Shown here: piece by piece, positions 1 through 28,408 of the stretch
How the letters are laid out: each line of letters starts with the position of its first letter
Position numbering within the stretch: position 1 is the first letter of the stretch
Assembly (NCBI GenBank): GCA_003342895.1
Contig: PTFA01000340.1
Location: forward strand, 186,001 to 250,000
Reading direction: 5' to 3'
DNA length: 64,000 bases
DNA from: Casuarius casuarius
Lineage: Eukaryota; Chordata; Aves; Casuariiformes; Casuariidae
The notes under the pieces: model-generated
What the model was told of the DNA's origin: nothing
What the model saw: only the letters and a program-made list of their open reading frames with translations
The model's database searches: none
Translations under genes and position numbers: made by a program

Positions 1-2544
1 CTCTCATTCTTTACTGCTGCTTTAAAGTGCTGTTAATGAGAGACTGGGTAAGTTTTCCCATTAATTTTGAGAGAAGAGCACTGTAGGACCTGCCAGACAC
101 CACAGACAGCCGTCACTGTCCGTAATGCTGTACAGAGAGATCTGTATCAGACAAAAGGTATCTGCTTCAACTGGCATCTCTAAACATCTCAAACCAGCCT
201 TCCCCTGCCTATAGCAAGTCTCTCTGCCCAGGGGAGCAATGTTGCTGTGGGAAGCTGCCCTTCACATGCTGCGTTTTCTCCAGCCACAGCTAAGCTGTTG
301 CAAGAGCAGACAGTCTTGTCGACCCCATGGGCCGTGGGGCTGGGAACGTTCGCCCACTGACGTTCTGCCTGGAGCTGTGCAGGCGCAGGGATGGGGCAGC
401 CTGCCAGGGTGCCCCCTCCAGCCCGCTCTTGTCCACCTCTCCTGGTGCTTCCCTCCTGCAGGACAACCTCCCTGCTGCTCTGTGGGCTGCAATATGCAAT
501 GCCAGCAGCAGGAGAGGTACACATTTGTGCCCTAACCCTGCTGTGTCCTCCTGCACTGGAGGACAAAGATGCCAGAAGGTTTCTGGAGCAACCTCTAGCA
601 CCGAGACCAACAGACCTGGGGGAAGCAGCTACCACCTACCATCTTCTGCAGCACACAAGGAGCTCTGGGCATCAGAGGTGCTCTGGGTTATCAGAAAACA
701 GCTTGTGGGCAGAAATTACAACACGGTTCTGCTACTTTCAGCAAAAAGGAACCAAGCAGGAATGCAAGAATAATACGGAAGCTCAGACCTAGTAGCAGGA
801 AGCTTCTTGGATCTAGCAGGATAAGGTCTGCAAGCAGAGAATGAAACAATACATGGGGAATGGGTTGGGAAGAAAGCCATCTGGAAGACACGCTTTTTAG
901 CCCAGAGTATGTGCGTACAAATGTATGTTAGATGCCTAGAAAACACCTCCTGTTTTAAGGCTTGCACTGAGGATAGCCCTCTGGGACATGAAGCCTCTCC
1001 AAAGAAAACTGTGGAATTTACTTGGAGTCATATCAGAGACCTGGAGGCAGGTGACTTGCTCAGGCAATGGCAGGAAGCTATCCATATGTACTCAAACACC
1101 ACAGAGATTTTTAGCCCCCAAATGAGTGTAGTCCCTGCTGCTAGTGGTGGAAGGTGGGATGTATGCAGAGCTGCGGGTAGGGCTGGAAACCTGCAGCATC
1201 TGCAGCAGCTTTTTTGAGGATGCAAGAAGAAGGCTGGAGCAGGTTGCTGCAAGGCAGGGGCTGTGGGGACCCTCGCGGGGGCTGACAGCTGCTGACTTTT
1301 TGGTGCCCTTTGGCAGCTGCACGTCACTTTGCTTGGGGCAGCTTGCATGCATGGCACTGAAATTCATTCCTGGTGACCTAACTGCCCAGCTGAGTGTGCT
1401 CTGTTGTCACGTCAGAAGTGGGAAAGGAGCAGGAGGTCTGGCCAGCTCCTCCCGGGGCCTTGCTGTCAGAAAGAATTTCCTGAAATCCACCGTGCTGCTC
1501 CTCTGCTCTCTTGGAGCAGTGGGACCTCATGCCCATGAGGGGACTCTGGCTGGGTGTTTATCACTCAGTCACAGGACAAGAGTTAGTTGCAGTCAGTGTT
1601 TGCATAATTTGGTTTGAAATATAGGTTGAAATTGCCCAGAGGATCAGGGCACTGTTATTTTGAGTACAAAATAAAGCAGATATGATACCAATTGCATGCT
1701 ACATACAGAGCTGCTTTCCTTGGAGCACACGCCCTTCAAACAAGCACTGGTAGATGTTATCTCCTGGCAGACAATGGCCAGCTTTGGCTCCTTCATAGGA
1801 AAGGACAAAGTGGCTGGGCAAAAATAGCCTCGGAGTGATTTAGCCTCCACGACAAGTTTCTTTCTAAAAACAATCAATAAGGGGTTGGCCTTGAAGACCG
1901 AGAACTTCTATTCTTGCCAAAGCTTAAAAAAAATCTTTTTTATTGTAGCTTTCGTCATCCATAAAAATGTCTGACTCCTGCCGTGCTCTTGGCTTTAAAG
2001 ACAGCGTAAGGGGATGGTTTTGACAGGCCAACTGTGTGCTGTTTGGAAAGGTATTTCCTTTAATGGGAAGCCTCCTCGTTGTGTTCTTGCTAGGTGAGCC
2101 CTAGCACATAACCCATTTTCCCTGGAGCAGACCTGTTTTTATAGCTCTAATGTAAACCATTCCACTATTTTCAGTGTCTCTTCATGTGTGAGTTCAGCCA
2201 GGACTCAAATGTTCTCATCACCCAGTTCTGAATGTGTTATTCCAAGTGACAATATATTTATTATTCATGCTTTCCTCTGAGATGTTAACTGCTGTTTTCT
2301 TTATTCCTTCTATGAAGAGCTAACAAGGATGGTCAAGGAAAACACTCCTGATGTTTGTCCCTTTCGGTTTTCTTTCAGAGCTGGCTCTCCACTCACTGCT
2401 GTTTCTAGTCATCACCAGTATCTGCAGACATCTCACCTTATTAATGCTTGTGCCAAAGTCCATACAGACCCAAAAGCCATGTAGGTGACTAATTCCCAAT
2501 ACCTTCAATGCGTTAGAGTACAAACCACACACCTAAATCCCTCC

Positions 2545-3172
2545 AGAAATCCGATCTCTTGGGCCATGCGAATGCTAGCAGCACCACAGGTTGTGTTAGC
2601 AGGAGTGCAGCCAGGAGGGTGAGGAAAGGGATTCCTCCCTTCATCTCAGCACGGAAGACACCACATCTGGTGGTGTCTGGTGGACCAGTTTGGGGCTCCC
2701 TTGACCCAGACAGACATGGACACACTGGAGCAAGCCCAGTGGAGGCCTCCGAGCTGGTTGGGGGCTGGAGCGCAGGAGGTACGAGGTGAGGCCAAGGGCG
2801 CTGGATCTGTTCAGCCTGGAGAAGGGAAGACATAGGGGGATGCTACCGCTGCCTGCAACTGCCTAATGGGTGGGTGGAGAGAGGATGGAGCCAGACCCTT
2901 CCCAGAAGTGCGCACGGATGGGACAAGGGGCAACAGCACAAGTTGTAATGAGGGAAATTCTGACTAGATAAGGCAAACATTCTTCTAGATGAGGGTGGTG
3001 AAACACTGGAACAGGGCCCAGGGAGGCGGGGGATCTCCATCCTTGCAGACAGTCAATGCTCAACAAAAACCTGAGCAACCTGATCTGACTCTGAACTCAG
3101 CCTTGCTCTGAGCTGGGGTTGGTCCAGATACCTTCAGATATCCCTTCCCACCTAAATAACTCAGTGATACTA
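2545..3172 (+). mobile_element. CR1-type LINE fragment (3' part)
   Basis: The stretch follows the familiar avian CR1 3' region: a gacatggacacactggagc block, then gttcagcctggagaaggga, a cctaatgggtgg/gatggagccagac block, a gtggtgaaacactggaaca block, ctccatccttgcaga, and finally a gttggtccaga...tcccttccca tail. The end near 3172 corresponds to the usual CR1 3' end, although the terminal short tandem repeats are decayed. Only the C-terminal ORF2 and 3'-UTR part is present, as is typical of 5'-truncated LINE copies, and no functional reverse transcriptase is encoded. It lies antisense to MID2. Ends are estimated by eye to within a few tens of bases. Confidence 0.85.
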
Positions 3173-6100
3173 GCATATCCCACATTTCTTTCTTAAGTAC
3201 CAGATGCAGAGATGAAGGCTGACAACCATTTAAGAACATAGCCAAAACAGTAGCTGAGCTCTTCCACGCTCCGAGGGACAAAGGCAATGCTGAAGGCAAC
3301 ATTTTGTGGGGAAAGCCCAGAAGAACTGAGTACGGGAAATCCTAGATGTGGGAGGACTGGGTAACCATAACGAACCTCTGACCAAAAGGAAATAAATCAT
3401 CATGAGATCTTGCTTTTTAAAACAAGAGCAAAGGCTCCTAGAGAAGGCTGGGGATGCAACTTATATCAACTTTGAAAGTCTCAAGCAGAACCTTTTTCTG
3501 GCAGCTTCCTGCATATTTTAAGGTGCACTCTACAATTTCCCTGTTCTGTGACACTGCATTTCTAGCAGTGACGTTTTACTGATAATTAAGATAAACTAAC
3601 AGAGCCCCCAAAAGCCTATTCTGAGGCATTTTGTTGGCATTTCCTACAATAGTAGGTGCTCTTAAATAAAATCAGGACTAAAACTTTATTCCAAGAGCCA
3701 TACTGTCAGGATGTTGTGCTTTTTTGAAACATAACTTCAGAACGGACAAGCTGGAAGATACATTTTAGTTTTCCTGTTAATATTTTCATGTTTTTTTCTC
3801 ATACTGAAACATGTAGTTTCACTGGAGTCTCTCCTATAACCAAGCCAATGAACTAACTTTCCTTCAGCATGCAAAACCCCTCAAATTTGGGGAAAAAAGG
3901 CAGTGTTACAAAACCGGATAAAATGCACGTATTTCTGACACCTAGAGGATTCACTGGGAACCCAAAGAAATAAATCACTGCTTCTGAGTCTGGTAAATAG
4001 CCCTTAGCATTATGACTGAAATGTTCTTCCCATATTAACTGCACCTCTGTGGAAATCTAAAGAACTCTTTTCCCTGATTACAATCAGGTCAGCTTTTTCT
4101 TTTTGAAATAAACTCTCATGACAGGGAAGAATGATAAAAAGTAAATAGATACTGCAGATGCGACACCTCTGTCCTTGGAGGAAGTCACAGTTTTGAGCCT
4201 TGGCTTTTTCAACCTGCAGTTTACCAGCTCTCCCTAATGATAATCAATGGCGTTAAAAAGATCAGAGCCTCAGTCTGTTTTGATCATTTTCGGTGGGAGG
4301 GGGGAGGAAATTAAATAGACATTTGGCATATTTGTTAAGTTTGAATCCCCAGGCAATTTATGGCTCGTTTTATCTTCAAGCCTTCGGCTGATTCAGGATG
4401 TCTGCTGAATTCTGCCTAGCTAATACGGTATTAGAACAAAACTCCAGTCCTAATGTCAGATGCGCAACTTTGAAATGGTAGATACAATTACTTTAAACAT
4501 CAGAGTGGCTACACGCAGAGGCTGATCAGAACAGCAGACAGCTCAGATTTGCCTTGCCTGATGCTGTTTTGTACTGTCAGATCGTGTTTGGCCCAGCACG
4601 GCACAGTGCTGAGAGCAGCTGCCAGAAATATTCCTGGCTCCTCTTTGCTATGGGGCGCAGACTCTTCTAGTAAAGACCAAGGTGAGGCTGATGAGCAGGG
4701 GTAAAGTGAGGCCCCCCACATGGCCTGGGACGCCCTTGAAGGAGGGCATCCGTTTTGCATGGCTTGTCTGGACTTTAGCCTTCGCTGAGGTCCCCGAAGG
4801 GCAGGCTTGGTGTCCTCTGCCAGCTGTGCCCGTGAAGGGCACGTGGCCTGGCAGCTCCACTCCGCCTGCCAGCATGGTTGGGCTCAAGGACATGAGGCTG
4901 AAACTCCCCTAGGTCGTTTCTCAGAGTACTTCACGGCCTTTGGATCTGGACCAGATTTGTGCCAGTAGCCATGTGCTTCCAAGCACCAGCCTCTGCCCCG
5001 TGCTAAGGGCTAAGGACAATTCTTGCTGTTAAGCTCCTGATCCTCAGAACAGCGTTCCCAAGACAAAATGACACTCTCCCAGAGCGGTTCTACCTTCCTC
5101 TAATTTGCAATAAGCCATTCCCTGTACCTCCTTTTTCTCTTCTCTGTCTGGCCTTTATTCTTTCTATTATCCATCCTACTCAAACATCAGGATTAGGGAA
5201 GAGTGTGTCTCTCTAAAGTCATTATAATCATAAGCTTTCTTTCTCCTGCATGCTCTGTTTGAACACACATCACGCCTCCGGAGGGTGCCTTGCAAATAAC
5301 CAACCATAAATTGTGGGAAAATCTCTGGATCCGATTACCTCCCTCCCAAGACAGTGGAGCCAGCTGTTAAATGTACTGTTAAAATATTTCTCATACTCTA
5401 AAGCCCAGCTCTTGCCCCAGTAACTAGTATCTGTGACAACATGTGTCCAGTCCCTGCAAAGGGCATCTCTGCTCAGTGTCAAAAGCACAAAAGCACATCA
5501 GATGTGTTCAGGAGGAAATGTTTTGGGTGGGACAGACCCACTGAGGCTAAAAATGTCCTGCCTGGATAGACGGTGATGCCAACTACTATATTTTCATCAT
5601 AGAACAAATATCCAGGATGGATTTTGCATCTAAGAGGTTGCTGTCTTGATTTCATGGCAGGCCTAGGTTCTGCCCTACAAAGCTCTTTTAAAGCTGTCCT
5701 ATTACATAACATGGTATCACAGCATGGAGTGAACTCAGAGAGAAAGTACACTGGCCAAGACAGGTCCCATAAAGCCCAGACACTACCACAGAAGCTGGAT
5801 GCTGCAACCTCAGCAGGTAATTCCTTGCTATTTGACCACAGCACTTCCTAAATGACTAGGTACTAACACATACAAATCAGCGAGAGCCCTCATCATTCCT
5901 CTAATCCTGTTTCTGGCAAGCAAATTTGCACTGGTGTGGAAGAATAATTAGGCAAGACAGATATTTTCAGAAAGAATTACCTGGAGACTTTTCTTGATAT
6001 TGTTATGGAGGGCAAATAAATCACACTTCATTTCTGGTCTGCAGCCTGCAGAGCAGCCAGTTCTGTTCTATTTGCATGACCCCAGGGAGCAATGTGAAGG

Positions 6101-6699
6101 GGCTGCAAGTCACACATATTCGGGTGCTTCCTGAATGATCAACTACAAGACAGATGAGATCCTCTAATGTGCCAAATGCTTCACGGAGATGATACCCAGA
6201 CACTGAATGCAGTGTAAAACAATTCAATTATGGCCCTCCAGCACAGGGTTAACAAACTGCGCTTCAGAGCACCTCTTGCCTCCTCCATTGTTTGGATTAC
6301 CGCCTTGAGAGGTGTCCTCAGAGGACCTTTCTCATGGTTTCCTCCCCTAAGTCCTGGCCAGGCCAGGCAATTGTGCGAGGAACTGCAATGCTGTGTCTGT
6401 CCTCAAGGGAGGTGTGCGCGGGCAGATGTGTCTCCCCAATGCTAGGGAAGACATCTGAACCATCTAGTGCCTCATTCTGGCCCACAAGGGCAACCACTTG
6501 TCCCAAAGCAAAGGATACCAGCCCAGATGAATGGCCTTGAAGGAGGGAGGTGACCTCTGTGGACACCTCACTTTAAAGACCTATTCTTCACTATACTGTG
6601 AAGCCCAGAGGAGGTATGTGTATGCATTGAATGCAAAGAACATGCTGTGGAGACCTCGCTGGGGTAAATTCCCCAAAGTGAGCAGTGCGCCTAGGCAAC

Positions 6700-7170
6700 A
6701 AGACCGGCCCCATACCCTGGGCTGCCTTGGCAAGAATGCATCCAGCAGGGTGAGGGAAGGGATTCCTCCCTTCATCTCAGCACGGGAAACACCACATCTG
6801 GGCACTGGATCCAGCTGGTGGCTCCCCAGCCCCAGACAGACATGGACACACTGGAGCAAGCCCAGTGGAATCCCCTGAGCTGGTTGGGGGCTGGAGCACA
6901 GGAGGTACAAGGAGAGGCCAAGGGCACTAGTGTGTTTGGCTTGGAAAAGAGAAGGTGCAGGGGGATGTTACTGCTGCCTGCAAGTGCCTAACGGGAGGGT
7001 GGAGAGAGACGGGAGCCAGACCCTTCCCAGAGGTGCCTGGGGACAGGACACAAGGCGACGGCACAAGTTGAGGCAGAGGAAAATCCCATCAGATATATGG
7101 AAAAGCTTTTCTTCCTTAAGAGTGATGAAACACTGGAACCAGCGACCACAGCAGTGCAGGGAGAGTAAGA
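6700..7170 (+). mobile_element. CR1-type LINE fragment, second copy
   Basis: Closely related to the fragment at 2545-3172 and in the same orientation. Both share a gggattcctcccttcatctc block, an identical cagacatggacacactggag block, ctggttgggggctggagc, and gccagacccttcccagag-like text. Some stretches, such as 6748-6800 against 2608-2660, differ at only about three positions. The copy loses similarity soon after the gatgaaacactggaac block, so its 3' tail is missing. It ends about 200 nt before the exon 6 donor. No coding capacity remains. Confidence 0.82.
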
Positions 7171-7367
7171 CCATGGCAGTACATCTCCCTGTCTGGCACC
7201 CCCCATCCTCTTGCCAGTAGGCTACTGCTGCTGCAGGATGTGGTGATGACAGCAGCCCTCAGCTGCTGGAATTGAAATGCCTTCACTTCTTCATGTCTGG
7301 TCAAGGACCTCTTTCTTCCCAAACTGGACTCTGGTTCCCCACATAGAGCTGGTGTGCAGCAACTTAC

Positions 7368-7511
7368 TGATGAAGTTGGCTTGGCCGGTGAAGATGGTGT
7401 ACTGGAGCTCATAGGAGCTGACACTGAACTCATCCTCCGAGATCCAGTGAACCGTAATCGTGTCATGGGAGGCGGTGCAAAGCTCCTCTCGAACAGACGG
7501 AGGGTTAGGTG
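7368..7511 (-). CDS. MID2: MID2 coding exon 6: N-terminal half of fibronectin type III domain
   Basis: This 144-nt exon supplies the last two bases of an alanine codon, then 47 residues from [16 protein letters not shown] to FTGQANFI, then one base of the next codon (phase 1 at both ends). It forms the first strands of the FN3 domain, with the conserved tryptophan (VHW) and the SYELQY strand. The acceptor is GTGATTTCCTGCAG on the minus strand; the donor A|GTAAGT at 7367-7362 is close to consensus. The FN3 domain is cut by an intron, and the second half (the family's SWMIVPNIKQNHYTVHG region) was not found in the 7,367 nt that remain. The downstream intron is therefore longer than that. [11 protein letters not shown] supports MID2 rather than MID1. 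Confidence 0.96.
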
Positions 7512-10398
<2,887 letters not shown>

Positions 10399-10547
10399 CT
10401 CTCCGCCACATTCCTGGCTGTCTGCAGGAATCGCGCGTGGTCGTTCTCCTTCAGGATGTGTTCTGCCTGATTTATGAGCACCGTTGAGCGCTCGAGACAC
10501 TGCCGGCAGTTAGCAACCTGCTGGGCCAACTTCCTCAGCTTCATCAC
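10399..10547 (-). CDS. MID2: MID2 coding exon 4: end of coiled coil and start of COS box
   Basis: This 149-nt exon encodes 49 complete residues, starting [14 protein letters not shown] and ending [10 protein letters not shown], plus the first two bases (AG) of an arginine codon completed in exon 5. The acceptor is strong, with a pyrimidine tract (CCTTCTGCTCCTCTCTCAG on the minus strand); the donor is AG|GTAGGC at 10398-10393. The stretch covers the C-terminal coiled coil and the first helix of the COS box (C-terminal subgroup one signature), which in midline proteins is needed for microtubule binding. Relative to the human protein as I remember it, only a few conservative changes occur (for example [14 protein letters not shown] against DQARFLQSAKNIAE). 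This is consistent with an intact, constrained gene. Confidence 0.96.
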
Positions 10548-23029
<12,482 letters not shown>

Positions 23030-26000
23030 CTAGCCAGGAACAGCAGAAACCCCGCACCGTTAGAAGGTGACACACTTGACTCTTAGCCTGGCTCTTGCAG
23101 CTCAGACTGAGAGAAAAGCAATAGCTCTCCCTTGCCAGGTCCCTGCGGTCCCCCAGACTCTGAGCCCCAGGTCTGCTGCCTGCCAGGCATGACATAACAG
23201 TCTTGTAACTGCTGCGTAGGTGACAAAAGCAGAAGCAGGCTTGCACTTCTGTATCCATTTCCACTTCAGTGGAGGAAGGAAAAGGCCAGAGAGGGGTACA
23301 AATCCTCTGCAGTATTAACCTCTTTGGTGCTCTGGCAGGGCATTCAGGGCCAGCGCTGGGTGACATGCTGAACGGTAGTACAGGCACAGATACTGTCCCT
23401 TCCCCATCACCTGGGGCAGATTACACATGCTGCAGATAAATGGTACCCCAGGAGCACGGAGCCCCCACTCACACTGCTGCACGGGCTGGCTCAGCCCTGC
23501 TGGGGTGCAGCACCCCACAATCATGGCTGCATCACTTTCCAAAAAAGCTTGGGTCCAGGAGTGGTACCACCAGACCGTGTCTATACCCACTGCCGGTGGG
23601 CCCTACACAGGGATGCTCCCATATCTCTCCATATGCCCTGCACATCTCCCTTTTCTCTGCAGGGTTATTGGTTTTGGGGAGCCAAATGCAGCCATGGTTG
23701 TACTGCAGCTAGGCTTGGGCTGCTCCTCGCTCTCACAAGATGACTCTCTTTCCATCCCTCCCCAGCAGTGGGGGCAGCTGGAGGTTATTCTGCCTGCTCT
23801 GAGTCTAGTGGCGCTGGCTGCTTGCAGAAGAAAAGAGCTCCGCTGCCCTCTGCTCCTGAGCAAACCTCACAGCTTTCTCACAAGCAGATGCATCTAAAAT
23901 GAGGCAGCATTCTTGTGCTAGTTAAAGGAAGAAAGGGTTTAAAAATGAATGAGAGAACCCTGCTTGGTAGAGCAAGGTCAGCAGTGCAGCATGGCCTCAC
24001 CTCGGGCCTGAGCACAGAGAGGCAGCTCTAACTTCAAAGTATCTGCAAGAGCAAGGCCTGAAAGCAATCTCTGCATGGGGAGAGGGAAGTGCAGGAGCTG
24101 AGGCAGGGCCTGAGGAGCACCGCAGGGCTGCAAAGACCACGGTCAGGAAATTCACGGCAGAGTCGTAATGAAAGGGCTGAATCAGGTCTATGTGGCAACG
24201 GCTACAGGCCAGCTGGGCTAGCGTAGCCACCCTGCCTCCACTCCAGCCACTTGCTCCACTGGGCTACAACCCCAAGCTCTGCAGGGCAATGGAGGGCCAT
24301 GGAGAGGGAAGGTCTTTGTTCTCCCAGCCCTGCAGGATGCTTTCAGCAGGATTAAAGGGCACCCGCATCTCCTTGGAAGTGGCTTTCAACCCACAGTGCA
24401 GGGCAAGCTGGGCAGCTGCTGGGCAGGATGTGCCAGTGCTGCCCAGCCCAGGCAGGCACGGTCGGTCATTGCAGTCTTCCTTGGTCTCACAGCAAGGGCC
24501 CTGGGACAGCTCTCTGTTGGGGCAAGGGCTCATGCCAGGAGGCCACTCACACAGCCATGCCACATGGTAGCACTTGTCAGCTGGGACAGAAACTGGTGCA
24601 CAAGACCCATCAGACCTATTTCGCTGAGTCCCTCTGACTGCCCCCACCTCCAGCTACCCTTCATTTCACTTGCTTTTGTCCCACGACTTGGAAAAGAACA
24701 AAGACCGATGCCCTGAACGTTCCTGTTTGAGCATGCCTTTTACAAATAACTGTCCTCCAAAAAAGTATCAGATGCTGCTGACAGTACCTGCTGCTCTGAA
24801 AAGTCCCATTTCTTTATAGCATAAACGTTTGGCAATAAATGCATCCAGAATATAGCATCTGGATCTTTAAGGTTTCACCAGCTCAAGATAAATTGCTTAC
24901 TGGGCTTGCCATTTGCTTCCTAAACTGGGGCAGCATCTCCTAATGGATATTGCCATGGACTCACAATGAGGAGACCCTGGAGATGTTCAAATCCGCAGTC
25001 TCCTCTCCAGACCATTCCCTCCCAGCCATGGTTCCCAGTGACACAAGACACACAGCTCCAGCTGGACCCAGACCATAAGGAGCAGTGGAGTGAGCATCAA
25101 ACAGCACTTCCATAATCACGTCTGTTCATCTTCCAGACTTCCGGTAACATTCCCCTCTTCCTAGCCTCATTCCCAGTATTTACAGTTTGTTGACAAAGAA
25201 ATACATCCAGCTACACAGCACAACTGGTTCTTCCTCCAGCCCTGCCTTCCAGAATCGCAACACAGAGAGGAAGGATTTGAGCTGGAAGAAGAGGAGATCT
25301 TGTGTAGATCTGTCCACTGATTGAGAAGCCCAGCGGGGGAACTGAATGCAACACAGTCAGGCTGGCAGGAGCTTCCTGAAGGTCACCTTTAGGCCTGAGC
25401 AACTATTGCGAACTGGCTTGGACATGCTCTGGCCTCTGTCAGATCAAACGTGATCTCCCCATGGCCTCTGCAGCACAGATGATCAGCCAAGATGATCATT
25501 TTACAGCCTGCCATTTATTGGCACATGACCATGGGAAGATCACATTTGCTCTCCCTTCCCCTTCTGACCAATACGATACCCATCAACCAGGCAATCCAAA
25601 GGCATCGCCAACACACTGCATAGCTGTTCACATGCTTAAACCAACGGGTGGGAAACTGCCCTGTCCACGTCTGAGCTCAGCTAGCAGCTCCGGGAAAGCT
25701 CTTCACCCCTCTGCTTTCCTTCCCCACCTGCAGCACGGCAATAGGGGTATGACCTCCCCCTTGAGGCTCAATTCAAAGGAAAGTATCGGAAACGGAAAGA
25801 AGGTCCCAGGCCTGGCCCCATTTTGCCTCGTGTGCTTTCCCACTGCCACCTGGAAGGCCGGTGGTGGTGGGAGTGTGAGGCGCTCTGCACAAGAGGGCAA
25901 CCTGGGTGTCCTTGGACCTCTGCTGTCTCCCCCCCTCCCCTCTGCCAAAGGACTACAAACCCATTCTTGCTGAGAGTGGCCTAACACAGGGTTTGCTTCC

Positions 26001-26407
26001 TCCTGTCCTCTGCATCTGGCTCCCAAGGGTAAATCCACATGTCCATCACCACCCGAAGTGCTACGAGGATGAAGGCATTGAGCAAGTATTACTGCCACTA
26101 CTTGAACACAAAGGAAAGGCTAACAGACAGGGCAAGGAAGAACAGACAGTCGTGTTGACTGAGTTGTTTCCTGCAAACCCATACAAAGGTACAGCCACTA
26201 GGTCTTCATGCTTACCAGAGTTTTTCTGGCAGGAGATGGTAAGTCTTAGACAGACTGTGGGCTTCGCTACCCTCGAGCCACTAAGAACACCTCATTACAT
26301 CAATTCTCCTGCAAAATGTCCTCTTATAACAGCAGTGGCTACCAAAAAGAGTATTACAAATGCATGTCAAGCGCCTTGAATGGCTGGTGTGGCAGTCATT
26401 CAAGGCA

Positions 26408-26441
26408 GCAAGGCATTACTGCAGGCTGCAAGGCATTACTG
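26408..26441 (+). repeat. Two-copy short direct repeat (20-bp period)
   Basis: The 14-mer gcaaggcattactg occurs at 26408-26421 and again at 26428-26441, separated by six bases. No function is suggested. Confidence 0.85.
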
Positions 26442-28396
26442 ACCCCAACTGTATTGCCTCTCTGTGATCGATCCCATTTTGTGCTCAAAGAAGATGCAGT
26501 GTTGAACACAAACAAAGAAAGGGGCCGCTGGCCTCGAGCCAGCTTCTGCTCAACTAATATAATCATAACAAAAAACTCCACCAGAAATAATAGGGGTCTG
26601 ATGTCTTGTCTGATGGCCAGAATGACGTCCTGCCCTAAAGCAGGCAGGTCCTGCAGCTGGAGGAAGAGGAGATGTAGAAGGGGATTCTGGCATATTGGCT
26701 TTGTTATTAGAAATTGGTAGGTGTAGAGAAAGCATGGGGGACGGGGAGGTGAAAGGCTTTTCATCCATAATAGAAATGCCACAGGAAGGCTGAAACAGGA
26801 CACACAGAGCCGCAGTGGGATGAACAAGTATCTAGGATTACCTCTTCTGTGGAGCCTCACAAGTTCAGTGTGCCTGGTGGGAAAGGAGTCTCCAACTGCC
26901 CTGTCCTGAAAGGACAGATGCTGCAAACAGGAGAGACCAGTGCAAATGCTGGCGCGTGGGTGGCTCCTCTATTTGGTGTGGACTCTTTAGTAACTAATTC
27001 TGGAGCTTTGCTCTGGAAGATGCATATTCGCTAATCATCAAGACGGCCTTTCCCCGCTTGGAGAAGGAACAAATAAACACCTATCGCCCAGGACTTCAGA
27101 GCCATGTTCCCTGCCTGAGACAAGGGGGAGGAGAACAAGAGAGCAAGGCAGCAGGATGTGACAGCAGGCTTGTCTAGTAAGGCTTCAAAAAGGGCAGGGA
27201 AACCCAGGTAGGAGATGCAGCAATGATTTCCTCCTTCTCAGATGGAACCCAGCCCTCCTGAGGCCACTGTCCTTTCTGCCCAAACATCGTTGATGCTGGG
27301 TACAAGGGAGCTGTCTGTGTTGAGCCAGCTGCCGTGACGCAGGTCCCAGTAGTGTGCTAAGACATCTTGCCTGTGTCTACACCATTCCCAGGCCCATGCA
27401 CATAAGGTGACTGAGAGCTTTTAGACAGACTAGCTCAACCTGTTTCCAAAACACACGCCTGTGGTGTCCACACCACAGCCACTAACAGCAATCACTCCAG
27501 AGCCCCAGCTCTGCACAATACATAAGCCATTGATGCCAGTGTGTGACCAGGGTTTTGGCAGTTGGCGGACCTTCTGGGCCATCAGGTCCCTATGTATGTT
27601 CATCTTGAAAGTCCAGAAAAAACTGGGTTCCCAGCTTAAAGGACAAGTGAGTTGGATCACAACCTGACAGACCTCCAGAGATGATGTAACCCAAGAGAGA
27701 GGGATGAGCTGTCTACTCAGCTCTTTACAAACTGCTTCCCTGGGGAAAGGGCTTTTCACTTTGCCATGGTCTTGGGTGCAGACCATGCTGCAGGGTGACC
27801 CTGCCACGACAAGGACTGCTTCTGCTCAGGACTAGGAACTTCGTATACTCTGGCCACCTCCGCCCAGGCTTTACACAGCCTTGGAAAGGAGGAGAGGGGC
27901 GGCTGCGCAGGGGACACAACAGGAACATACCTGCTGTTATACAGGGAACCAAGAAATGCTATGGAACCGGCAAGCGCCTGGCAATATACTAGTGGCATTA
28001 GACAGCAGAGCAGTAAATGAAGGGAAGGAAAAGACCGCGGGAGTCCTCCCCAGAAGGTCAGGAGCTGAGATACCAGAGAAGCCTTCTGAATTTCATCTCC
28101 TCAACGTAAACTAGAGATTGTGTTGCTGGCAGCAAGGTGGAGTGTATGCCATTCAAAAAGATGTGATAACGGGCATTCAGCTAGTGGGGCTTTGGTCAGC
28201 AAGCAGGGGACACGAGGAATCCTCGGACTGACCATACCCCCTTGACAAAGCAGAGGTGAACACACTATTGGCCTCAGGAGACAGAAGTGAGAAGCAGCTT
28301 GTTTCTGTAAAAAAGCTGCATGTGTCCTGCTTAATTCAGGCTAATTAATCCCTGCTGGAACCCCCCTTTTTAGGCTTCAAATACACACAATATATT

Positions 28397-28408
28397 AAAA
28401 AAAAAAAA
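28397..28408 (+). repeat. A12 homopolymer
   Basis: Twelve consecutive A after a ta-rich stretch. No retroposed body was recognised upstream. Confidence 0.85.

Larger units (their letters stand above)
1..7367 (-). other. MID2: MID2 intron 6, 3'-truncated by the window
   Basis: Non-coding sequence downstream of exon 6 in the direction of transcription. It contains two CR1 fragments (about 2545-3172 and 6700-7170). About 4230-4510 is unique, AT-rich and looks like a candidate conserved element. No match to the next expected MID2 exon was seen on the minus strand. The open frames around 189-635 and 1144-1617 are chance frames with no recognisable domain. The remainder appears to be ordinary unique intronic DNA. 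Confidence 0.8.

Noticed and set aside
2513..2833. Minus-strand open frame containing MKGGIPFLTLLAALLL, with a similar one near 6581-6910
   Set aside because: The similarity arises because both are antisense reads of the two CR1 fragments, not because of a gene family.
1..7367. Search for the next MID2 exon (second half of FN3) and the PRY-SPRY exons
   Set aside because: No minus-strand text resembling the expected SWMIVPNIKQ or KAINQAG blocks was seen; they must lie outside the window.
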